Positions 35,599 through 43,640 of a stretch of DNA of 43,872 bases are shown here, one piece after another. Under the pieces are notes generated by a model. It did not search any database, was not told where the DNA came from, and saw nothing but the letters and a program-made list of their open reading frames with translations. The stretch's first letter is position 1; every line of letters begins with the position of its first letter. Origin of the DNA: Singulisphaera sp. GP187 (lineage in GTDB: Bacteria > Planctomycetota > Phycisphaerae > Phycisphaerales > SM1A02); the NCBI GenBank assembly GCA_945871445.1, contig CAMBWI010000014.1:1-43872 (forward strand). Direction: 5' to 3'. Both the position numbers and the translations under genes were made by a program.

Positions 35599-37332
35599 AT
35601 GCGACCATTCCATCGAGTCCTTGGGATTGCCGCTTTGGGGGCGGTTGCTTTTTTTACCTTTGTAAATTCGGCATCTGCATTTTCCAATTGGGTTGAAGTT
35701 TCTATGGCGTTTCATAAAGATGATGCGCGACTGGTCTGGCCACGAACCGCCACCACTGCGACTGGAGACAAAGTCACTTTCAGTCAGCCCCAAGTCGATC
35801 AATGGAGCGATGGCATCCTCTATGCAAAGGTTGCGACGAAGGTTCAACTGGCAAATGCAACTTCACCAGTTGAAGGAACTGTCACCCTTCGCGCGCGTGC
35901 AACAATCAATCAGGCTGATCGCACAGTGACGCTGCGTGATATCACCGCCCCTGCGCTGCGATTTCCAGCGGATGAAAATCAAATCGAGGCTCTGCGCGAC
36001 ATCGCAACGACTTCTCTGCAACGCACTCCCGTGACTATCGCATTTGACGATTTAATCGCATCAATGTTGCCACAAGCCTTTCCAACTCCTACTTCGACCA
36101 TCATCAGCAACAAATCTCCCCGCATCATCTTCCAAGATTCACTTATCGCAAACGCCACCGATTTGAACGATTCTCCTGTCGAATGTATCCAAAGCGATGG
36201 CGCATTGAAGTTTGATCCCATTGTTCTAAACCAACTCGATGGGGCATCGAACACTTCGTCTCTGCTCTTCCGCGATCACGAAGGGACTTACTACCTCCTT
36301 GTATCAGGCAGATGGCTGACGGCGGATTCCCTCAATCATTCTGCGTGGGAATTTCTGGAATCCGCACAACTACCAACTGCATTCTCGGCGATTCCCGAAT
36401 CATCTCGATGGGCGGAGGCACTGGCAAGTGTGCCCAACACGACGGCAAACCGAATTGCTCTTCTCTGCGCATCATTGCCAAGCGAACGGACTCTCTCACG
36501 AACTACCACGATCAGCATTGAGTGGCAAGGAGAACCGCAATTCATCGCAACCGATTCGCCCAATCTTTTTTGTGCAATCAACGCAAATGTGCTCGTGCTG
36601 AAACTTGGAAATGATTTGTATTGCAACACGCTTGATGCATGGTTCACTGCGCCCAATCCCAGCGGGCCTTGGACGCTTTGCGTAAAAATTCCCCCAGCGA
36701 TCGCGTCTCTGCAGATCAAGTCACCGCTGTTTCACTGTCGATTTGTCCAAGTCGCAGAATCCACCCCAACAACAGTTACTTTCAGATCAACATCAGCTAC
36801 CCGCAGCGAATATGTAAATAATGGTCTTGTTGTGTACGGCAGTGGATTTCCTATTCCTTCAGAAATGGCTGGAATCAAAGCACTCCCAACTCCGACATAC
36901 AGCCAAGGTATCTGGTGGAATCCTTGGCTGCTCGGTTTTTCTACAGAGTCATGCATCTCAATTCCCAACGCAGAGCAAGTTGCAACTGAGGCGCTTGTTC
37001 CAAACGCTGCGGAAGAAAATCACTTCGTCGGACTTGATGGAAGGGTCTATGCGCATCGTGGCGATTTATGGTTTCGTAATACTTCGGATGGTCAATGGGT
37101 CGAACTGACCGAACAGCGATCGACTCTGCGAGTTTTGCGCAGTGATGACGCGGCTCGACAAGCGGCGATTACGACACGGCGTGAATTCTCTCGGTGGATT
37201 GCGAAGCAAGAATCGCTGCGATCGAAATCGGTTGATGGATGTGGGCGCATTCTTTCGATGGATGGTGTGCGACCTTCGAGCGATGGATTTCGATGCGCAA
37301 TTCCAGCGGGAAAAATTGAGCCATCAAAATAG
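35599..37332 (+). CDS. Secreted protein of unknown function with GPW-type repeats
   Basis: The protein has about 577 residues from ATG 35599, which directly begins a signal peptide (MRPFHRVLGIAALGAVAFFTF, cleavage near SASA-F). ATG 35563 in frame would overlap the previous gene. The middle part repeats a small unit of the form YYLLVSGRWLTADSLNHSAWEF and DLYCNTLDAWFTAPNPSGPWTL, that is, an aromatic-rich strand, W(F/L), then a GPW or AWEF ending. I recall similar units in large exported proteins loosely labelled carbohydrate-binding, but this is memory, not a search. The C-terminus is Arg/Ser-rich, with FVGLDGRVYAHRGDLWFRN before it. No catalytic motif is seen. Confidence 0.7.
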   Translation: MRPFHRVLGIAALGAVAFFTFVNSASAFSNWVEVSMAFHKDDARLVWPRTATTATGDKVTFSQPQVDQWSDGILYAKVATKVQLANATSPVEGTVTLRARATINQADRTVTLRDITAPALRFPADENQIEALRDIATTSLQRTPVTIAFDDLIASMLPQAFPTPTSTIISNKSPRIIFQDSLIANATDLNDSPVECIQSDGALKFDPIVLNQLDGASNTSSLLFRDHEGTYYLLVSGRWLTADSLNHSAWEFLESAQLPTAFSAIPESSRWAEALASVPNTTANRIALLCASLPSERTLSRTTTISIEWQGEPQFIATDSPNLFCAINANVLVLKLGNDLYCNTLDAWFTAPNPSGPWTLCVKIPPAIASLQIKSPLFHCRFVQVAESTPTTVTFRSTSATRSEYVNNGLVVYGSGFPIPSEMAGIKALPTPTYSQGIWWNPWLLGFSTESCISIPNAEQVATEALVPNAAEENHFVGLDGRVYAHRGDLWFRNTSDGQWVELTEQRSTLRVLRSDDAARQAAITTRREFSRWIAKQESLRSKSVDGCGRILSMDGVRPSSDGFRCAIPAGKIEPSK

Positions 37333-37376
37333 CACCCTCGCTTGCAAACTCGCCAGGCTCGAATCCGCAACCGCGC

Positions 37377-38111
37377 TTACAGCGGTTGGCGCTCTGGCTC
37401 GCCAGTTGCACGCGGATATCGCTTGGGAGTAAGACCAGTTTTTTCAATAACGACAAGCGTTCCCGTCGGAGTGCGAACTTGATCAATGACAACTCCGCGC
37501 AACACTCCAAGTGCATGCACCGACGCCGCAACTTCTGCTGCTGCCTGCTCGCCCTTGATTGCGACAAAGTGACCGCCCTGTCGCACCATCGGTAGACAAA
37601 ACTCCAAGAGACTCGGCAAGCGCGATACTGCGCGACTGACGACAACATCATTGCATTCACGCAGCTCTCCAGCGCCGAGAACTTCCGCGCGCTGCGAAAG
37701 TACGCGCACATTCTTCAATCCAAGCTGATCGACTGTCTCCTTGAGAAAATTTGCCTTTTTCCCAGTGGATTCGATCAATGTGATCTGCGAATCAGGCAGG
37801 ACAATTGCCAGCACCAGTCCAGGAAGTCCACCACCACTTCCAACATCGACCACAGACCGAGCTTGCGCTTGCTGAAGAATTGGCAGAAGAGTCAACGCGT
37901 CAAAGATGTGGCGCATCCAGGCAGTGTTGCGATCACGCACTCCAGTCAAGTTCATCTTTTCATTTGCGATATATAAGAGATCGAGGTATCGCGACATCAA
38001 TTCGACTTCGCCTGCTTCCAATTCGATTCCGTATTCTTTGATAGCAATCAAGAACTCGGCTGATGGCCCACTCGATTCAACTGGCACTTCGCCTGGCAAT
38101 TCAGAGACCAT
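37377..38111 (-). CDS. rsmG: 16S rRNA (guanine-527-N7)-methyltransferase
   Basis: The protein has about 244 residues from ATG 38111. The SAM-binding motif is VVDVGSGGGLPGLVLAI; the family N-terminal segment ends in NEKMNLTGVRDRNTAWMRHIFDAL; VVVSRAVSRLPSLLEF and FVAIKGEQAAAE follow. It methylates G527 in the 530 loop of 16S rRNA. The start forms TGATG with the rodA stop (38113-38109), and GGGG lies about nine bases upstream, so translation is coupled. Placement after rodA and mrdA is unusual for a gene more often next to mnmG or parA, but the family identity is clear. Confidence 0.95.
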   Translation of the reverse strand: MVSELPGEVPVESSGPSAEFLIAIKEYGIELEAGEVELMSRYLDLLYIANEKMNLTGVRDRNTAWMRHIFDALTLLPILQQAQARSVVDVGSGGGLPGLVLAIVLPDSQITLIESTGKKANFLKETVDQLGLKNVRVLSQRAEVLGAGELRECNDVVVSRAVSRLPSLLEFCLPMVRQGGHFVAIKGEQAAAEVAASVHALGVLRGVVIDQVRTPTGTLVVIEKTGLTPKRYPRATGEPERQPL

Positions 38112-39319
38112 CAAACGTTTCCCCTGATTGCGCTGCCACCCATCGTGCCACCAGCCTTCGCATCACGAGCTGCCATTGAAAAAAGAATTCCCATTGCAAT
38201 CCATGATGCGACAATACTTGATCCTCCGAATGAAACAAATGGAAGCGTCAAGCCGGTGATCGGCAGAATTCCAAGCGTCATTCCAATATTCACGAACGCT
38301 TGAAAACCAACCATCGCACCAAATCCAGTGCCAACCAATCGACTGTATGGGTTGCGCGAAGTGACCCCAATCCACATTGCGCCAAAAACAATTGCAGCCT
38401 CTAAGAAAATGACCATCATCCCTCCCATCAAGCCCCATCGGCATGCGACCACTGCGAAAATCATGTCGTTGTGCTCTTCGGGCAACGCGTTAAATCGAAC
38501 TAGATTCTTCGCATTTTCCACGCCATTTCCAAAGAATCCTCCCGAGCCCACAAGTATTCGCGCGCGATCCGCTTGAAATCCTATTGTTCGGTTGTAACGA
38601 TCATCGCCTTTCAATTGCGCAATGAGCGAATCAATTCTTGCTCGCTGATGTGGTTTCAACATCGGATAGGACGCAGACGCTACGACTGCTGCACTCAACA
38701 CAACAGCTCCCAAGTGCAATCGTCTGGCTCCTTGTGTCAACAACATCGCCAAGAGAGTTGGGAAAAACAATAATGCTGTTCCTAAATCTGGCTGAACGAG
38801 TATCAGAAGAACTGGAACTGCCGTCAACACGATCGGCAATAAAACTCCGGTGCGACTTCGCACATCTGCGGCGCGGCGGAGCCACCATGCTCCCGCAAGA
38901 ATCCACGCAACCTTGGCGAACTCCGCTGGTTGAACATCGATTGGCCCTAAATCAATCCAGCACCGACTTCCATTTCGAGCACGCACGATTGCTTCGGGAA
39001 CACCAGGCGCAATCAACAGCACAAGCAGTCCGAGCGTCAATAGATAAATGACAGGACTCCATCGCTCGATGATCGAGGGCAATGGAACAACGATCAGTGC
39101 CGCTGCGACAACGCCAACCACTGAATATGCGAACTGCCGAAGTGCGTAGTTTGGTTCGGTCGTCCCAATCGCCACGATGCCAATGCATGTCAGCAGTGCA
39201 GATGCAATCACTGGAATCCAACCGACATTCCACCAAGAAATGCCGAGAATTTGTGAAATCACAGGGAAGTATGGGGCAGCCTGAGTCGCACGCGCTGATC
39301 CACGAACAAATCCACTCAT
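38111..39319 (-). CDS. rodA: RodA, peptidoglycan glycosyltransferase of the elongation machinery
   Basis: This 402-residue SEDS protein has about ten membrane helices. SEDS hallmarks are ARNGSRCWIDLGPIDVQPAEFAKV, LVQPDLGTALLFFP, LPEEHNDMIFAVV and FVSFGGSSIV near the C-terminus. The large extracellular loop holds RYNRTIGFQADRARILVGSGGFFGNG. RodA polymerises lipid II glycan strands with its partner PBP2, encoded immediately upstream and overlapping by ATGA (39316-39319). FtsW is the close alternative; the pairing with an mrdA-type PBP favours RodA. Confidence 0.93.
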   Translation of the reverse strand: MSGFVRGSARATQAAPYFPVISQILGISWWNVGWIPVIASALLTCIGIVAIGTTEPNYALRQFAYSVVGVVAAALIVVPLPSIIERWSPVIYLLTLGLLVLLIAPGVPEAIVRARNGSRCWIDLGPIDVQPAEFAKVAWILAGAWWLRRAADVRSRTGVLLPIVLTAVPVLLILVQPDLGTALLFFPTLLAMLLTQGARRLHLGAVVLSAAVVASASYPMLKPHQRARIDSLIAQLKGDDRYNRTIGFQADRARILVGSGGFFGNGVENAKNLVRFNALPEEHNDMIFAVVACRWGLMGGMMVIFLEAAIVFGAMWIGVTSRNPYSRLVGTGFGAMVGFQAFVNIGMTLGILPITGLTLPFVSFGGSSIVASWIAMGILFSMAARDAKAGGTMGGSAIRGNV

Positions 39320-41586
39320 CGGACGGCACCTGCATTCAGTGGATCTTTCCCTTTACGCGTTCCATCACCGATCAAGTACCCCTCACTGACGAGAGCGCGA
39401 ATAACCGCGCCCATCACTGGTCCCGCAGTGCGGCCGCCACCACCACCATGTTCGACGATCACAGCGATGGCATAACGCGGAGTTGTCTCTCCTTGATTTG
39501 CAACCAACGATGCACACCATGCATGATCCGCGTCAGTCACTGTTCGCTCGACGACACCATCTTGATCGCGATCGACTTTCAGCGGTGGGGCTTCGGCAGT
39601 TCCGGTCTTCGCCCAAACGCGAACTCCGGGAGCATCAATAATTGGCTCACGCGAACTATCTCCATATTCCATGTGATTGCCCGTGCCATAATTTTCAGAA
39701 ACGACTCGGTGCAATCCATCCAGAGCGCGCGAGACTGCGCTTGGAGAGAAGGAATACATCGCACTCGTTTTATTTCCGCCATCCGTCATCACACTATCGA
39801 GGAACGAAGGCGTGCGAACAGATCCACCGCGCGCCAACATTGCATATGCATTTGCCATCTCCAAAGGAGTGACCGTCATCGGACCTTGCCCAATCCCCAG
39901 CGAAACTGCGGAAAACTGATCACGTCTGGAATCGACGAGTGCGGCTGCCTTCGCAGAAGGAATCGATCCGCCAAGTGTTCCAAAACCGAAGCGTCCATAC
40001 CACTCGCAGAGTCGCTCTGCGCCTAATCGATTTGCCAATGTATAGAAATAGATATTGCATGATCTTGCAAGCGCCTCTTCGACTCCCAGTGGACCGCCTG
40101 TCAATTTCGTATGCGTCGTGAACTTATACCGATCGCGATAAATCCAACAACGCGCTGCGTCAGTTCTTTCCTTGAAAAAATGCCCATTGCATTCGATCGC
40201 TTCATTCTCACGCACCACGCCTTCGGCGACCGCGGCGAGATAGACGAATGGCTTCACGAGCGAGCCTGGTGGATACCGACCTTCGATCGCACGATTGATG
40301 CTTGCCGTTTCGCTTGCCATCGAAATGCGTCCACCACGCAGTTGATCTTGTGGCAATGGAGTGGATGCTGCCGCTAAAACTTCTCCAGTGGCAACATCAA
40401 TAATCACTGCAGCAGCTGGCAACGCTTCTCCAATGCTGAGCGCTTCGCTATGTGTGTGCCAGGGCTGCACAGAGGTCAGCCCCGTGCGCGGATCGAGCGC
40501 AGCCTGAACCCGCATTTGCAATTGTGCATCAATCGAAAGGGTGACATCTTTGCCCGGAATCGGCTCTGTTCTCTCCTCCTGCAAGGAATCGAGTCGCCGC
40601 ATGGATTTTCCACGAATTCCACGCAAAATATCTTCAAACTTGCGCTCCATTCCACGCGATCCAACGGTATCGCGACTTGCTCGATATCCACCAAGATCGA
40701 TCTCCGTCGTGCCATCTTCGAGCGTTCGTTCGAATGGACGGCGTTCAATATCTTCTTTCCACGCTTCATTTCGAACCGATCCAAGAAGCAGATCCAATGC
40801 GCCATCCATCTTGAGTACGAGGGGTATTGATGTCCGAATGGGTCGAGGAAGATTTGCCCGAGGCACCTCAACCTCTGCGCTCTGCCAAGGAGTTTGCCGT
40901 CGGACTGCATCAACGATTTCGATCGCTTTGGGATACGCATCCGACAACTTACGCATTTCAAATGCTGTCTCATTGGGAACATCTCGAAACACAACATGCA
41001 TCTCTTGCATTTCACGAATCGGCTCTGGCTTGACATCCAACGCTTGGCCTCGCGATCGCCGAATCTCGATTTGTCTACGAAAAACTGCTGCGGCTTGCTC
41101 ATCAATTCGCGCCGCGATTACATTGAGGTTCTTTTGAAATTCCCCTTGCGAAAGTCCAGAACGCGTTGCAAGAATCTCCACAAGCGATCTCTGCTGTTGC
41201 TCCCATTGCGGCAATGCTTGTGCAATTTTCTCGTCTCGCTTCGCTTGCTTCAGTTTGCGCCATACACTTCCTGACTCAGCACGCGCCTGCGCTTGCGCGC
41301 GCTCTTGCGCCCAAACTCCTTTCGCCAATGAATAGCTCACTGCGACGTCATAACTCGGTAGATCTTCTGACAGCACTCTTCCCTTGCGATCAAGAAGTTT
41401 CCCTCTCCATGTTGGTAATAATTTTTCGACATCAAGTCGCTCTTCTGCTGCTTGCGACAATGCGCTGCCTTGAACAACAGTCAATGAAAAAAGACGAAGC
41501 GCAAGAATGCACGATGCCACCGCCATCAGCGTGAAAAGAATGAAAAATCTCTTGCGTAAGTCTCGTTGAGCGCTCTGGTATGCCAA
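39316..41586 (-). CDS. mrdA: Penicillin-binding protein 2 (transpeptidase), TTG start
   Basis: The 756-residue inner-membrane protein has one N-terminal helix (about 14-35). A PBP dimerisation domain begins at LPTWRGKLLDRKGRVLSEDLPSY, followed by a transpeptidase domain. The active-site triad motifs are SxxK Ser442-Lys445 (PPGSLVKPF), SxN 509-511 (SCN) and KTG 660-662 (AKTGTAEAPP). It cross-links peptidoglycan during cell elongation with RodA. A Lys/Arg/Gln-rich insertion of about 90 residues (around 90-190, EERAQ and RDEKIAQ) in the N-terminal domain makes it longer than E. coli PBP2 (633). The start is TTG at 41586: no ATG is available, and GGAGG lies five bases upstream. Three 13-base repeats lie just upstream. 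Confidence 0.94.
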   Translation of the reverse strand: MAYQSAQRDLRKRFFILFTLMAVASCILALRLFSLTVVQGSALSQAAEERLDVEKLLPTWRGKLLDRKGRVLSEDLPSYDVAVSYSLAKGVWAQERAQAQARAESGSVWRKLKQAKRDEKIAQALPQWEQQQRSLVEILATRSGLSQGEFQKNLNVIAARIDEQAAAVFRRQIEIRRSRGQALDVKPEPIREMQEMHVVFRDVPNETAFEMRKLSDAYPKAIEIVDAVRRQTPWQSAEVEVPRANLPRPIRTSIPLVLKMDGALDLLLGSVRNEAWKEDIERRPFERTLEDGTTEIDLGGYRASRDTVGSRGMERKFEDILRGIRGKSMRRLDSLQEERTEPIPGKDVTLSIDAQLQMRVQAALDPRTGLTSVQPWHTHSEALSIGEALPAAAVIIDVATGEVLAAASTPLPQDQLRGGRISMASETASINRAIEGRYPPGSLVKPFVYLAAVAEGVVRENEAIECNGHFFKERTDAARCWIYRDRYKFTTHTKLTGGPLGVEEALARSCNIYFYTLANRLGAERLCEWYGRFGFGTLGGSIPSAKAAALVDSRRDQFSAVSLGIGQGPMTVTPLEMANAYAMLARGGSVRTPSFLDSVMTDGGNKTSAMYSFSPSAVSRALDGLHRVVSENYGTGNHMEYGDSSREPIIDAPGVRVWAKTGTAEAPPLKVDRDQDGVVERTVTDADHAWCASLVANQGETTPRYAIAVIVEHGGGGGRTAGPVMGAVIRALVSEGYLIGDGTRKGKDPLNAGAVR

Positions 41587-41587
41587 T

Positions 41588-41626
41588 CAGTCCTCCATGA
41601 CTGTCCTGCATGTCTGTCCTGCTTGC
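41588..41626 (-). repeat. Three imperfect 13-bp tandem repeats in the mrdA leader
   Basis: Plus-strand units are CAGTCCTCCATGA (41588), CTGTCCTGCATGT (41601) and CTGTCCTGCTTGC (41614). On the minus strand each ends in an AGGAC-type purine run, and the unit next to the gene carries the GGAGG ribosome binding site of the TTG-started mrdA. The leader also contains ATG-GAG-GAC-TGA directly before the TTG, a possible three-codon upstream frame. A role in tuning PBP2 translation is speculation; simple slippage is enough to explain the repeats. Confidence 0.6.
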
Positions 41627-41688
41627 TCCGTCCGTGAACAAGTGACGAAAGTGTAGCGAACAGGAAGATGGTTAGTATCCCCCTCCTT

Positions 41689-42777
41689 ATGGAATGTGGC
41701 ATTGTCGGATTACCGAACGTCGGAAAAAGCACGCTCTTTAACGCCCTGACTTCGGCAGGTGCGGCGGCGGCGAATTATCCCTTCTGCACGATCGAGCCCA
41801 ATGTCGGAATCGTCTCGGTTCCAGACCCTCGGCTTGCACAAATCAACGCTTTCATACCTTGCCAAAAGATCCTCCCTGCCACACTGCGGTTGGTGGATAT
41901 TGCTGGGCTAGTCAAAGGCGCAAGTGAAGGCGAAGGCCTTGGAAACAAGTTCCTTTCGCACATCCGCGAGGTCGATGCGATCTTGCATGTTGTTCGATGT
42001 TTCAGCGACCCAGATGTCATGCACGTCGACGGGACCGTTGATCCCATTCGGGACATTGGAACTATTGAGACCGAACTGATGCTTGCCGACCTTCAGATTG
42101 TCGAAAGTCTCGTCGACAAAGCGCGCCGAACTGCAATGCACGGCGACAAAGACGCCGTTGCACGCCAAGCGATCTTGGAGAGGTGCAGTGTGGTGCTGAA
42201 TGAATCGCGACCAGTGCGCTCTCTCAATCCGACCCAAGAGGAATCTGTCATTCTTCGACAGCTTGGAATGATCTCTGCCAAACGAGTGTTATTTGTTGCA
42301 AATGTCGACGAATCTGACTCCGAAGGTAAAGGTCCGCTCGTCGAAAAAGTCCGTGCATATGCCGCTGCCAATGGCGGCATCGTATGCGTGGTCTGCGCAC
42401 GAATCGAAAGTGAACTCTCTGAACTTCCACCAAGCGATCGCGCAGAAATGCTCGAATCACTCGGCATGAAGGAACCCGCACTCGATGCAGTCGCTCGAGC
42501 GACGTATCAACTCCTTGGTCTGGAATCTTTTTTTACGGCGGGCGAGAAAGAAATTCGTGCCTGGACGATTCATAAAGGTGCGACCGCACCCCAAGCCGCT
42601 GGAGTCATTCACACTGACTTCGAAAAAGGCTTTATTCGCGCCGAGGTTTATAAGGTCAGGGATTTGCTTGAATTGAAAAGCGAAAAAGCAATTCGTGAAG
42701 CTGGACGATTACGCAGTGAAGGCAAGGCCTATGTGATGCATGATGGTGATGTTGTTCACTTCTTGTTTAATCCTTGA
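41689..42777 (+). CDS. ychF: YchF/OLA1-family ATPase (ribosome-binding P-loop protein)
   Basis: The protein has about 362 residues from ATG 41689, which gives the family N-terminus [24 protein letters not shown] 41668 would add seven atypical residues. Motifs are P-loop [19 protein letters not shown] (switch I), [20 protein letters not shown] (switch II), NVDE (replacing NKxD, the reason YchF prefers ATP) and a C-terminal TGS domain ([28 protein letters not shown]). YchF binds ribosomes and is linked to stress and redox responses. Length matches E. coli YchF (363). It is divergent from mrdA. Confidence 0.96.
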   Translation: MECGIVGLPNVGKSTLFNALTSAGAAAANYPFCTIEPNVGIVSVPDPRLAQINAFIPCQKILPATLRLVDIAGLVKGASEGEGLGNKFLSHIREVDAILHVVRCFSDPDVMHVDGTVDPIRDIGTIETELMLADLQIVESLVDKARRTAMHGDKDAVARQAILERCSVVLNESRPVRSLNPTQEESVILRQLGMISAKRVLFVANVDESDSEGKGPLVEKVRAYAAANGGIVCVVCARIESELSELPPSDRAEMLESLGMKEPALDAVARATYQLLGLESFFTAGEKEIRAWTIHKGATAPQAAGVIHTDFEKGFIRAEVYKVRDLLELKSEKAIREAGRLRSEGKAYVMHDGDVVHFLFNP

Positions 42778-42790
42778 CCGACTGGGTGAT

Positions 42791-42817
42791 TTATTCGATG
42801 AATGCATGATCGAATAA
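42791..42817. terminator. Perfect 9-bp inverted repeat between ychF and aat
   Basis: TTATTCGAT (42791-42799) and ATCGAATAA (42809-42817) pair perfectly around the nine-base loop GAATGCATG. It lies 14 bases past the ychF stop, between convergent genes, so transcript-end processing or protection is the natural reading. It has no U-run, so it is not a classical terminator; a protein-binding palindrome is an alternative. A second, weaker stem TCTAT/ATAGA (42893-42907), followed by TTTATTTTT, sits at the end of aat. Confidence 0.45.
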
Positions 42818-42908
42818 CGCTTACAAAATTCTTCGAATTCCATCTCTGATCGAAGCGATAACACCTGCGAAATGATTGCATCTTGCGTCGCGTCTATCGT
42901 GAATAGAT

Positions 42909-43535
42909 TTATTTTTCACCGCCGAATGACGATGCCTTTGGTACGTGAATCGCCAAAGCCAATCTTGCCAGATAGTCCTCAGCAGGAATTTCGATCGCAC
43001 CAAGAGAGACAATGTGAGGATTGGCATACTGACAATCCAACAGCAAAAATCCACGGGCGCGCAGTCGATTGACCAGTGATACCAAGCAAACCTTACTTGC
43101 ATCGCGTCCCCCTTCCAGAGGTCGACTGAACATACTTTCGCCAAAAAAAGCCCCGCCGAGAGCGACGCCATACAGTCCTCCGACAAGTGCATCGCCCAGC
43201 CACGCTTCAACCGAATGAGCGTGACCTCGTCGATGAAGTTCGAGATAAATCTGCGCAAGGTCGCTTGATATCCACGACCGATTCTCGGGAGATCGATCTT
43301 GGGCACATGCCGTGATCACACGCTCGAAAGCGGTGTTGATCACCAACTTAAATTTCCCGCTGCGATGAACGCGCGAGAGAGTCTTGGAAACTTTCAGTCC
43401 TCCATCGTCGAGGGGCAAGATGCAACGGGGATCGCTGGAAAAGAATCCAATTTCGCCAGTATCTGGATCCGCCATAGGAAAAGCGCCTTCTCGATATCCA
43501 TCAAGCACGATCTGAATAGGGTCATTTGCTGTCAT
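42909..43535 (-). CDS. aat: Leucyl/phenylalanyl-tRNA-protein transferase
   Basis: The 208-residue N-end-rule enzyme adds Leu or Phe from aminoacyl-tRNA to proteins beginning with Lys or Arg, marking them for ClpS/ClpAP. Characteristic segments are GYREGAFPMADPDTGEIGFFSSDPRCILPL, the HSVEAWLGDALVGGLYGVALGGAFFGESMFS core and LLDCQYANPHIVSLGAIEI. Length is close to family size (about 200-240). The start ATG at 43535 directly precedes the conserved DPIQIVLDGYREGAFPM. It is convergent with ychF. Confidence 0.95.
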   Translation of the reverse strand: MTANDPIQIVLDGYREGAFPMADPDTGEIGFFSSDPRCILPLDDGGLKVSKTLSRVHRSGKFKLVINTAFERVITACAQDRSPENRSWISSDLAQIYLELHRRGHAHSVEAWLGDALVGGLYGVALGGAFFGESMFSRPLEGGRDASKVCLVSLVNRLRARGFLLLDCQYANPHIVSLGAIEIPAEDYLARLALAIHVPKASSFGGEK

Positions 43536-43640
43536 TAAAGTGAACCAGATTGAAAGGGACGCGTAAAAATGTAATCGGAGATTGCTACAAAAGCCTCTTG
43601 CACTAAGTCGTATTTGTAGTAACTTATTCCTTCCTTATAG
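43536..43640. other. A+T-rich spacer between aat and the hairpin-dense region
   Basis: No gene is supported here. It holds the upstream region of aat (minus strand) and the candidate plus-strand promoter at 43598-43640. The sharp change from A+T-rich to G+C-rich near 43641 is what marks the start of the candidate RNA. Confidence 0.5.
43598..43625 (+). promoter_or_regulatory. Candidate promoter facing the hairpin-dense region
   Basis: TTGCAC (43598-43603) and TAACTT (43620-43625) are 16 bases apart; a further TTATAG at 43635-43640 could act as a -10 for a later start. Either would start transcription on the plus strand just before the G+C-rich structured stretch that begins about 43641. The match is moderate. 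Confidence 0.4.

Noticed and set aside
39082-40026. 314-codon plus-strand frame opposite rodA and mrdA
   Set aside because: Its translation is Arg/Ser/His/Cys-rich without motifs, while the other strand encodes two unmistakable cell-wall proteins.
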